Shown here one piece after another: positions 23,307 to 30,168 of a DNA stretch of 30,168 nt; the first letter of the stretch is position 1; each line of letters starts with the position of its first letter. Source of the stretch: Deltaproteobacteria bacterium (lineage in GTDB: Bacteria > Desulfobacterota > Desulfobulbia > Desulfobulbales > VMSU01); contig JAJSAA010000093.1 in the NCBI GenBank assembly GCA_024274995.1, positions 1 through 30,168 on the forward strand, in the 5' to 3' direction. The position numbers were made by a program, and so were the translations under genes. Below the pieces are notes generated by a model, which was not told the origin of the DNA, did no database searches, and was given only the letters and a program-made list of their open reading frames with translations.

Positions 23307-23468
23307 AAACACCACAATTAGTAAGTTAAACAGTAATTTCAGGTAATAGTTCACCAGCACGATACACAAAAGTAACAAGATATTTATTGGGCTGAAACAC
23401 CATTTAACTGGCCGGGGGATCCGCCCGGCTTATTTGCTTAATAGTTACGTTAAATAAAGGGTAATGTC
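23307..23468. repeat. Spacer with GC-rich hairpin and terminal TAACT...AGTTAC
   Basis: Within this gap, 23405-23448 starts TAACTGG and ends ATAGTTAC. Its centre GCCGGG-GGATCC-GCCCGGC is a near-perfect hairpin. It fits the ends of the GTAACT family with a different core. AAAGGG near 23456-23461 is the Shine-Dalgarno for the next gene. No riboswitch could be recognised. Confidence 0.5.
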
Positions 23469-25325
23469 ATGTCAGAAAAAGGCCAGGCTAATTTTGCCGA
23501 TCAAATTGATGATACCATAGACGAATTATTCACCGCGAGAAGAGCCATCGAGATTGACCCCTTAACCAATGAAGTGAAAGAGCTTGCAGGCCCCGAGGGC
23601 GCGGCACCCCATCCGGCACCTGAAGAGCAGCAAGCGGATAATTCCCCGCCGCCAGACAGCCCGCCCCGACCGCCGGCCGCCCCAGCCGGGGAAACCAGCC
23701 CACCGGCGCCCGAAAGCGGGGGAAAAACAGCAGGAGACAAGCCCAGCGGCAACGACCAGCTCAACCTCCTGCTTAACCGCCTTGACCAGACCTTTCTCGC
23801 CCTCGACTGGGAGGTTTCCAGAGCTGGAGCCGATGATTTTCAGGCCTTGTTAGATGATTTACGCCAATTATTAAATAACAGCGATGAAGAGTTGCGGCAG
23901 GTCATCGACCTTACCCGCCACCTCATGAGTGCGATAGCGGAGAAACCAACTCAGGTACCGCCCAGGGCCTCCGGTTCATTACGCAGGGCCATCATGCTCT
24001 TTAAAGATTTTACCAGCCCTGAAAAGGCCCCAGAGATTAAAGCAAAAGCCGCCGGGCTCATAAAAGAGCTGCAGGCCATTAATGGAGAAATCTCCACTAA
24101 TGGCAGCGATAACGCCGGGCAAGACAGCCGGCCAGCCCCGGATAATGACACCTTCGGCCCGGAAATCATCAGTGCCGACCTGCCCGATGGCATCCCCCAG
24201 GAGATCAGCAATATTGTCAATCTCCACCTTAGTATCCTGGCTCAATGCATCAATCGCCTCCTGCCCCTGGAAAAATTATTCGGCCAGAGCCCACGCTATG
24301 CGGAGTATCTAACCATTCATCGGCAGGTCAGAGAAACATTAGAGGAGGAAAAAGACCGCCTGAGTACGGCCTTGAGTACCAGTTACGGCCCCATCCAGCC
24401 GGGCCAGATTCCAGAGATTCTAAGCAGCGCTCTAAGCTCTAATATTGAGACAATCAAACAATGTCTGAACAAACTCAGGCCGGTGGCGGAATTAGCCCGC
24501 CGCAAAAAGTCGGTAAAACTCTATCGGGCAGAACAGGAAATCGGCCGCCAGTTAGACAGTCAACAGAAGTTACTGGCTATGGGGCTGCGCCACGGCTTTC
24601 ATCAGGAGCAGAACAGCCCTGCATCCCCGGCTCTCGCAGCCGCGGTGCGGGATCATATTGAGGCCCTTGGCAAATGTATAAAGCAGATATTACCCCTGGA
24701 AAATCTTTTCGGCAAAACCAAGGGCTATGACAAATTACACGCCGCCCAGCGCCGTATCCGCCTATATCTTGAAACTCAGAAAAAACAGCTGACCGCCAGA
24801 CTGCAGGAGGCAGGAACAACAATGACTGAGAAACAACCCGCCCCGGCGGTTGCTTCCCCATGGCCAGTTCTCTTTAAAGCTCGCTGGCAGGGGATTACCG
24901 TCCTCATCCCGCCCGATGAACTAACCATTGAAGCCCAGGGCCGCCCCGCCAAATTACCATCAGACCAGCCCCTGGCCGTGAAAAAACTAAGGCCTCGGCC
25001 CTGGTCGAAATTACAGCCCCTTTTTAAGGGTGAGCTGGCTCAAATGCCGGAGGCCGCCCTCCGCCGCTTAGAGCTGCCCTGGCTTGCCCCGTTAACAAAC
25101 GCCCCTGACCAGGTAAACCGGAAGAGCGGTAGCTTGATTATTCTCTATAAAAACCAGCAGGGCGGCGGGGCCGTTATTGACGAACCGGGTACAGAAATAA
25201 GCATAGATGACAACTGGCGCTGGCAGGAAGCAGGCACCGATGAGCATTTCATGTTTAAGGGCTTTTTATGGCGGCATGAAGAGAGACTGCCGGTATTATC
25301 GGTGGGCGGAAAGAGTAATCATTAA
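23469..25325 (+). CDS. Large repeat protein with possible C-terminal CheW-like domain
   Basis: I do not recognise the whole 618-residue protein. It has a short acidic N-terminus, a Pro/Ala-rich linker (about 45-95), and a helical segment (about 97-160). Three related helical units of about 50 residues start near 251, 323 and 393. Units 1 and 3 share the pattern CI--(L)LPLE-LFG----Y and then R---LE--K--L; unit 2 is more divergent. The last 150 residues begin VLFKARWQGITVLIPPDEL and end GFLWRHEERLPVLSV. This resembles a CheW fold in strand order and in the final VSG-x-R-x-x-V-x-L type strand. That suggests an adaptor linking the MglA switch to a signalling array, which is inference. It sits between mglA and the ATPase gene, with a 13-bp gap to the latter. 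Confidence 0.65.
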   Translation: MSEKGQANFADQIDDTIDELFTARRAIEIDPLTNEVKELAGPEGAAPHPAPEEQQADNSPPPDSPPRPPAAPAGETSPPAPESGGKTAGDKPSGNDQLNLLLNRLDQTFLALDWEVSRAGADDFQALLDDLRQLLNNSDEELRQVIDLTRHLMSAIAEKPTQVPPRASGSLRRAIMLFKDFTSPEKAPEIKAKAAGLIKELQAINGEISTNGSDNAGQDSRPAPDNDTFGPEIISADLPDGIPQEISNIVNLHLSILAQCINRLLPLEKLFGQSPRYAEYLTIHRQVRETLEEEKDRLSTALSTSYGPIQPGQIPEILSSALSSNIETIKQCLNKLRPVAELARRKKSVKLYRAEQEIGRQLDSQQKLLAMGLRHGFHQEQNSPASPALAAAVRDHIEALGKCIKQILPLENLFGKTKGYDKLHAAQRRIRLYLETQKKQLTARLQEAGTTMTEKQPAPAVASPWPVLFKARWQGITVLIPPDELTIEAQGRPAKLPSDQPLAVKKLRPRPWSKLQPLFKGELAQMPEAALRRLELPWLAPLTNAPDQVNRKSGSLIILYKNQQGGGAVIDEPGTEISIDDNWRWQEAGTDEHFMFKGFLWRHEERLPVLSVGGKSNH

Positions 25326-25338
25326 CCCATAGGTAACT

Positions 25339-27633
25339 ATGATTGTCGAAGACATAAGAAAAAAAATTACCGAGGCCCAGCTTTACTGGAGCCAGGGGTT
25401 GGAACAGGAGGCCAGGCTTATTTGCCAGGCAATCATGGCGGCAGAGCCCAGTGAGTCAGTCAGGGAGAACGTTCAGGAACTCACCGCCGCCATGGACAAA
25501 AACAACTCACATACCGCCCAAAACACCGGCCCGGATCCAGAAGAGCAATGGCTCACCTGCGAGGGATTAATCACCGCCGGCTTTCATGCCGAGGCCATGA
25601 TCGAATTAGAGAGCCTGGCCGCCACCGGCTATCAGCCCGCCACCATTCGATGCGCCATAGGCGAATGTTGTCTGCGGCAGGACGACCCCTTCGGGGCTCA
25701 AAGTAATTTTGAAGAGGCCCTGAAGGATAAAAGCGCCGACCGGGATCAACGTCTTGAGATTATGGATCGCCTATCCATGATTTATGAAAATAACGGCGCC
25801 ATCCAAGAGGCCATCAACACCCTGCAGCAAATCATCGGCCTCTCCCCCACCTTTAGCAATGCCGGGCAGCGCCTGGCGGCCCTGACCGAAAGTAGCGAAA
25901 AGGCCGGCCGTTTCTACGGCCTGCTGAAAAATAGGCTGCTGAACATGGCCGATCTTGAGCGGGCCAAGGAACTGGCCCGCTCAAAGAACAAATTAATTGA
26001 AGATATCCTCTTGAATGACTTTAACCTCAGCAAGGAGGATATCGGTCAGTCCTTAAGTGATTTCTATCAATGCCCCTTTCTGGAGTTTGACGAACAGGCG
26101 GCCGGGGCTGCCCCGTCCTGTATCAAGGCTATCAAGGAACAATTCTTCCGCGCCAATTGTTTCATCCCATTTTTTGAAGAGGCCGGACACCTCAAGGTGG
26201 CGGTGGACAACCCCCACGATCTGGTCAAAAATGATAATATCAACAATGCCCTGCAGATTGGCCATATTGAATACAGCGTGGCCCTTAAGGAGGATATTAA
26301 CAAATTCATTGACTACTATTTTGGCAAATACTCCTTTACTGATCCCAGCCCAGAGGAGGGAGACGGAGTTTTTGAGCAGATTGATCTTGACTATGAGGAT
26401 GAAGAACCAGAGCCGGACGAGGCCGCTCAGGCCGATGGCGTGGTAGTGCAGATGGTCAATAAGGTCATTGAGGACGGAATTCTCGCCGAGGCCTCTGATA
26501 TTCATGTCGAATCCCAGCTGGGAACCAAGGGTATCCAGATTCGCTACCGTATTGACGGTGAATGCCGTCACTACCGCAACATCCCCTTTAACTACAAACG
26601 CTCGCTGGTCTCCAGGCTCAAGATTATGGCCAAGCTTGATATATCTGAACGCAGGCTGCCCCAAGATGGCAAAATAAAATTCAGAACCCGCAACGGTCGC
26701 AAGATTGAGCTGCGGGTCGCCACCCTGCCCACCACTGGCGACAATGAGGATGTCGTTTTAAGAATCCTGGCCAGCAGTAACGCCATGCCGCTGGATCAAG
26801 CCGGAATTTTAGAGCCCAACCTGCAGAATTTTAAAAACCTCATTGAGATGCCCTACGGCCTCATCGCCGTAGTTGGGCCCACCGGCTCCGGTAAAACCAC
26901 CACTCTCCACGCCGCCCTGCGTTATATAAACCGGCCCGAGAAAAAGATCTGGACCGCTGAAGATCCGGTGGAAATCGTCCAGGACGGCCTGCGCCAGGTA
27001 CAGGTGCAAACCAAAATAGATCTGACTTTCGCCCGCATATTAAGGGCCTTCCTGCGGGCCGATCCCGATGTCATAATGGTGGGCGAGACCAGGGATAAAG
27101 AGACGGCTACCACGGTTATCGAGGCCTCTCTCACCGGCCATCTCGTCTTTACCACCATGCATACCAATTCCGCCCCGGAGACCATTACCCGGCTCACCGG
27201 CATTGGCATAGACCCCTTTACCTTCGCCGATGCCCTGTTAGGCGTCCTGGCCCAGCGTTTAGTAAAACGACTCTGCCCGAAATGCAAACAGGCCTACAAG
27301 CCGGATGAGCAGCGCCTTCAGGCCGTCATGGAGGCCTATGGCTCACACCCCACCGCCCCCCTGAACATCGATGATTTGAATACTGTCACCATGTTTTCGC
27401 CCCAGGGCTGCCCGGCCTGCAAACAATCAGGCTATAAGGGCCGCCTCGCCATCCACGAGTTATTGACCTCGAATGACGAAATCAAACAACTTATTTCCCA
27501 AAACCGGCCTCTAACGGAGATCAAGGAGTCTGCCATGCGCAATGACATGCGCACCCTTATGCAGGATGCCATTCGTAAGACCATAGCCGGAGACACCAAT
27601 TTCAAACACGCCAGAGGATCATGCCTTAAATAG
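25339..27633 (+). CDS. TPR-MshEN-GspE/PilB-type secretion/pilus ATPase
   Basis: The 764-residue protein starts with about 190 residues of helical TPR-like sequence (AMIELESLAATGYQPA, AINTLQQIIGLSPTFSNAG). An MshEN-type N-domain follows (about 200-330), then an acidic linker and the hexameric ATPase. The ATPase shows Walker A GPTGSGKTTTL (513-523), the Asp box AEDPVEI, Walker B FLRADPDVIMVGETRD, the His box TGHLVFTTMHTNSA, and a zinc site with CPKC (646-649) and CPAC (691-694). It is a type IV pilus extension or type II secretion motor. The TPR front is not usual for PilB. MshEN domains can bind c-di-GMP, and a PilZ gene follows. No pilin, PilC or secretin genes lie in the window. Confidence 0.9.
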   Translation: MIVEDIRKKITEAQLYWSQGLEQEARLICQAIMAAEPSESVRENVQELTAAMDKNNSHTAQNTGPDPEEQWLTCEGLITAGFHAEAMIELESLAATGYQPATIRCAIGECCLRQDDPFGAQSNFEEALKDKSADRDQRLEIMDRLSMIYENNGAIQEAINTLQQIIGLSPTFSNAGQRLAALTESSEKAGRFYGLLKNRLLNMADLERAKELARSKNKLIEDILLNDFNLSKEDIGQSLSDFYQCPFLEFDEQAAGAAPSCIKAIKEQFFRANCFIPFFEEAGHLKVAVDNPHDLVKNDNINNALQIGHIEYSVALKEDINKFIDYYFGKYSFTDPSPEEGDGVFEQIDLDYEDEEPEPDEAAQADGVVVQMVNKVIEDGILAEASDIHVESQLGTKGIQIRYRIDGECRHYRNIPFNYKRSLVSRLKIMAKLDISERRLPQDGKIKFRTRNGRKIELRVATLPTTGDNEDVVLRILASSNAMPLDQAGILEPNLQNFKNLIEMPYGLIAVVGPTGSGKTTTLHAALRYINRPEKKIWTAEDPVEIVQDGLRQVQVQTKIDLTFARILRAFLRADPDVIMVGETRDKETATTVIEASLTGHLVFTTMHTNSAPETITRLTGIGIDPFTFADALLGVLAQRLVKRLCPKCKQAYKPDEQRLQAVMEAYGSHPTAPLNIDDLNTVTMFSPQGCPACKQSGYKGRLAIHELLTSNDEIKQLISQNRPLTEIKESAMRNDMRTLMQDAIRKTIAGDTNFKHARGSCLK

Positions 27634-27680
27634 GGTTAAGGGTGGTTCACCCAGGCCTGAACAGAACCAGCGAACCAACT

Positions 27681-28046
27681 ATGAACAAAATAGAACAGAG
27701 AAAGCATGCCAGATTATTATTCTCGGCCGCCGACCAGGCCAGAGCCCTGATCGAGGTTCCGGAACAGGAAACAGTCACCGCCACCGTCCTCGACATCAGT
27801 GAATCAGGCATCGGCCTGTCCCTGGTTCAAAATGAGAGCTTTATTGACCAGGGAGAACGTTGTATTATGGTCGAGTTACGGGGCATAGTCGGTATCCATT
27901 TTGATTTCGGCATTGAAATAGAGGTGCGTTGGCTGCTCAATTATGAGGCCCTGGGGCTCATGGCCCTGGGCTGCCAGTTTATCAACATCCCCCCTCCCAT
28001 CAGGACCGCGCTCCGGGGTTTTGTGGCCCGTAATCTAAAGTCCTGA
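27681..28046 (+). CDS. PilZ-domain c-di-GMP-binding protein
   Basis: The 121-residue protein has both c-di-GMP contact motifs of PilZ: RKHAR (RxxxR) at about 7-11 and DISESG (D-x-S-x-x-G) about 30 residues later, followed by IGLSL and a beta-barrel pattern ending CQFINI. The ATG at 27681 was chosen because the RxxxR motif normally sits right at the N-terminus. A GTG at 27642 would add 13 residues. It lies 47 bp after the ATPase stop, so it is probably in the same transcript, and may tie c-di-GMP level to the motor or to the MglA system. Confidence 0.88.
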   Translation: MNKIEQRKHARLLFSAADQARALIEVPEQETVTATVLDISESGIGLSLVQNESFIDQGERCIMVELRGIVGIHFDFGIEIEVRWLLNYEALGLMALGCQFINIPPPIRTALRGFVARNLKS

Positions 28047-28120
28047 AAGACTTGCGAACTTTTTTTGTTTTCCACGATTAACCTTGCAAAGCGCAGAGTT
28101 CTCCAAAACCAATAAAGGAC

Positions 28121-29101
28121 ATGGACAAGAGTTACCAAGGCCATATAAGCGGGATCCCCCTGACCTCCTTCCTGCAATTAATTGAACTGGATCATAAGAC
28201 CTGCACCCTGCGGGTGACCTCCGGCAACCAGCGGGGAAGCTTATATTTCGTCAACGGTGAGTTATGGGATGCTCAGAGCGGGAATGAGTGCGGAGCGGAG
28301 ACTGCCCTGCGGATTATCAGCTGGCAACAGGTCATAATCGATATTGAGGCCGGGTGCCCACTGACGATTAGAAATATTGACCTCCCCCTTGGTTTTATGC
28401 TTATTGAAGGAGTCAGGCGCCGCGATGAAAGGCCGGAGGCCGCCCCGCAGAGGGGCAATAATAATCAAGACCTGGCGGTTAACAAACTGCTGTCTCCCAT
28501 TATAGCCCGAATAAATCGCCTGCCAGCGGTACAGACGGCCCTTATTTTGCTGCCGGACAAGATCATCAAACATAAAAGCGGGCCGCTCAACACCGAGAGC
28601 TGGCATCGAATCGGCAGCTTTATTCACCAGATGATCCCGGAAACCAAGGACGGTATTTTGAATATGGAGATAAGACTGAGCGGCTCTCTCCTTATAATCA
28701 GACCGCTCAGCCCGGAGGCGACCCTGATCGTCGCCACAAAGCCAAGCCTCAATCTCGTTCTCATTAACGCTAACCTTAAACTCTTAAACGCCGAGCTCCA
28801 GGCGGCCCTGCGGGGCAAGGCCCAGGCCCGCAAGACCAGCCGCTGGCCCGGCTCGGCCCCTCTGGCTCACAGGCTCAAAGTCCTGGAAAGCGCTATGACA
28901 GAGATCATCGGCCCCCTGGCCCATGAAATTTTCCAGCCGGGCGTTGCCGACTGGCAGTCAGCCGGGCCGGCAGCGGCCGATCGTCTCCAGGAACTCATTG
29001 ATCTTTTATGCATGGAGATTGGTGACCCGCAATTAGAAGAACACTTCCGCAGGGCCGCCAGACCCATAATAAAATCCGCCCTCTATGAGGCGCGAAGGTA
29101 A
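28121..29101 (+). CDS. DUF4388 (PATAN-type) domain protein
   Basis: The 326-residue protein starts with a DUF4388 domain: YQGHISGIPLTSFLQLIELD, TCTLRVTS, GSLYFVNGELWDAQ, then a helix, then IDIEAGCP and a short conserved tail (LGFMLIEGVRR). The middle (about 125-225) has alternating strands and helices that look roadblock-like (VQTALILLPDKII, MEIRLSGSLLIIRPL, EATLIVATKPSLNLVLINANL). The C-terminus is helical and without a named domain. DUF4388 proteins often sit beside MglA/roadblock genes and are thought to be signalling adaptors. AAAGGA precedes the ATG. It is the last gene of this co-directional block. Confidence 0.8.
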   Translation: MDKSYQGHISGIPLTSFLQLIELDHKTCTLRVTSGNQRGSLYFVNGELWDAQSGNECGAETALRIISWQQVIIDIEAGCPLTIRNIDLPLGFMLIEGVRRRDERPEAAPQRGNNNQDLAVNKLLSPIIARINRLPAVQTALILLPDKIIKHKSGPLNTESWHRIGSFIHQMIPETKDGILNMEIRLSGSLLIIRPLSPEATLIVATKPSLNLVLINANLKLLNAELQAALRGKAQARKTSRWPGSAPLAHRLKVLESAMTEIIGPLAHEIFQPGVADWQSAGPAAADRLQELIDLLCMEIGDPQLEEHFRRAARPIIKSALYEARR

Positions 29102-29146
29102 CTATTCAACTGTTACCATATCTCGGGGTACTGCGGAATAGTTACA
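29098..29146. repeat. GTAACT...AGTTAC element between convergent genes
   Basis: The 49-bp element begins GTAACTATTCAACTGTTAC, which is itself a hairpin, and ends GCGGAATAGTTAC. It overlaps the last codon and stop of the DUF4388 gene and reaches the 3' end of the kinase gene, so it could serve as a two-way transcript end. Confidence 0.6.
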
Positions 29147-30168
29147 TACTGAGGGCGTTTCTTATGGCGGCGGATAACACCCTAAGATCAAAGGGCTTCT
29201 TTAAAATGTCCTTGACCCCTAACTTTTCGGTGCCCTGCATAGCCTCCCTGGGCAGACTATAGCCGGAAAAAATAATCACCGGCAGCCGAATCCCCGCCTC
29301 CGTGATCTGCCGGGCCAACGCCAGACCGGAGAGCCCCGGCATCATATAATCACTGAGCAAAAGATCAAATTCAGCGGGATGCGCCAAAACCGCCTCCAGA
29401 GCCCGCTGGCTATCAGTAAAGGCGGTAACCTTATAACCCAGCTTCTCTAATATCCGCTGGGCCAGATTGATAATAGTTGCCTCATCATCGACAATTATCA
29501 GATGCTCATTCCCCTTCGGCAAAAGTTCGTTGCCTATAATCTCAGGATCATCAAGTATCTCCGGCAGATAAATCCTGAAAGTGGAACCAACATCCTGCTC
29601 ACTTTCCACCTTGATATCACCGCCGAAATGTTTGATAATGCCATAGGCTACCGACAGCCCTAAACCGCTGCCCTGGCCCTTGGTGGTAAAATAGGGCTCA
29701 AAAATTCTCTCCACAGTCAAAGGATTCATGCCGGTACCGGTATCAGAAACCTGCAGGCAGACATAGGTTCCTGGGCTCAAGGCATTCATTTCCTCAAGCT
29801 CGACGGGCTTAATATCGACCACCTTCTGAGAAATTCTCAAGATACCGCCGCTACTCTCCATGGCCTGAAAGGCGTTGGTGCAGATATTCATCAAGACCTG
29901 ATGGAACTGACCGGGATCCGCCAATACCTTGCCGCAATCCGGGGCAATACTGTCTTCCAGTTTAATATTAGCCGGCAGGGTGGCACGCAGGAGTTTTATA
30001 CTCCTTGACAATGGGGGTAAGGAATATGGCCTGGGGGCAAGTTTCACCCTGACGGCTGAAGGCCAGAATCTGAGCCACCAGATCCCGCGCCCGGCGGGAG
30101 GCCTTCAGCACCTCCCGCAAATAGGGAACCGCCTCATGATCCGGGGGCAAAATACTCTTGGCCAGATC
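29142..30168 (-). pseudogene. Hybrid histidine kinase / response regulator, 3' part, frameshifted
   Basis: The gene enters from the right edge. Its first visible part (to about 30001) is the end of a dimerisation helix and reads EVLKASRRARDLVAQILAFS through LTPIVKE, then runs out of frame. The matching continuation IKLLRATLPANIKLED lies in a neighbouring frame, so one base too many or two too few occur near 29998-30001. After that come the ATPase domain (LMNICTNAFQAM, VSDTGTGM, IFEPYFTTK, GSGLGLSVAYGI) and a receiver domain with the phospho-Asp in LLLSDYMMPG and KKPF. It is either a sequencing/assembly error or a real break. The conserved His and any sensor domain are outside. It converges on the DUF4388 gene, so it is probably a separate unit. 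Confidence 0.85.

Noticed and set aside
23307..23468. c-di-GMP riboswitch upstream of the 618-residue protein gene
   Set aside because: Considered because of the PilZ and MshEN context, but the conserved GEMM core sequences could not be found; only a GC-rich hairpin is present.
26053..26664. 203-residue open frame on the minus strand
   Set aside because: It is antisense to the PilB/GspE-type ATPase gene; there is no ribosome site or domain to support it.

Overview
The window reads as chromosomal DNA of a Gram-negative, probably anaerobic bacterium, most likely a member of Desulfobacterota (former Deltaproteobacteria, Desulfobulbales-like). This is an inference from gene content and order: lnt-prfB adjacency, a GlcF/Lut-type CCG iron-sulfur protein, the MglA/MglB plus DUF4388 and PilZ set, a FapA-family protein, and an acetyl-CoA carboxylase operon with a fused carboxyltransferase. 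No rRNA, tRNA, transposase or CRISPR array was seen.

Layout. (1) 1-6600, minus strand: the 5' end of the YchF ATPase gene, then a run transcribed right to left: biotin carboxylase, a fused alpha+beta carboxyltransferase, a biotinyl-like carrier protein, a biotin-protein ligase that overlaps the carrier gene, and a family 2 glycosyltransferase. (2) 6745-11610, plus strand: corC-like CBS protein, lnt, prfB with a programmed +1 frameshift, and a GlcF-like iron-sulfur protein. (3) 11611-14732: a visibly AT-richer island holding a LicC/PntC-like nucleotidyltransferase, a CobD/HisC-like PLP enzyme and a CDP-alcohol phosphatidyltransferase. Inverted repeats surround it, including two 49-bp near-identical copies in opposite orientation. 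(4) 14733-16738: an exported DsbA-like protein, ybeY with an in-frame TAG, and pdxJ, which continues in the ybeY frame. (5) 16743-22008: a FapA-family protein, a K+ channel with RCK domain, a small unknown gene, adenylate kinase, and an EHD-like dynamin-superfamily NTPase with membrane segments. (6) 22241-29101, plus strand: a probable operon of a roadblock (MglB-like) protein, an MglA-like GTPase, a large repeat protein with a possible CheW-like C-terminal domain, a TPR-MshEN-PilB/GspE ATPase, a PilZ protein and a DUF4388 protein. (7) The right end holds the 3' part of a hybrid histidine kinase gene with an apparent frameshift.

How the genes may work together. The acc genes form a self-contained malonyl-CoA (or related acyl-CoA) module with its own biotinylating enzyme, although carrier, ligase and carboxylase all depart from consensus at key motifs. 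The island genes together suggest a CDP-activated aminoalcohol head-group pathway: a phospho-amino acid is decarboxylated or transaminated, activated with CTP, and transferred to a lipid. The mglB-mglA-to-DUF4388 block looks like a GTPase-controlled and c-di-GMP-controlled polarity or pilus-motor module without its pilus structural genes.

A family of short palindromic elements bounded by GTAACT...AGTTAC recurs between genes across the window (at least seven places). A second palindrome (GGGCGTATT/AATACGCCC) occurs twice. Both sometimes shape gene ends: the stop codons of lnt and of the mglB-like gene lie inside repeat copies.
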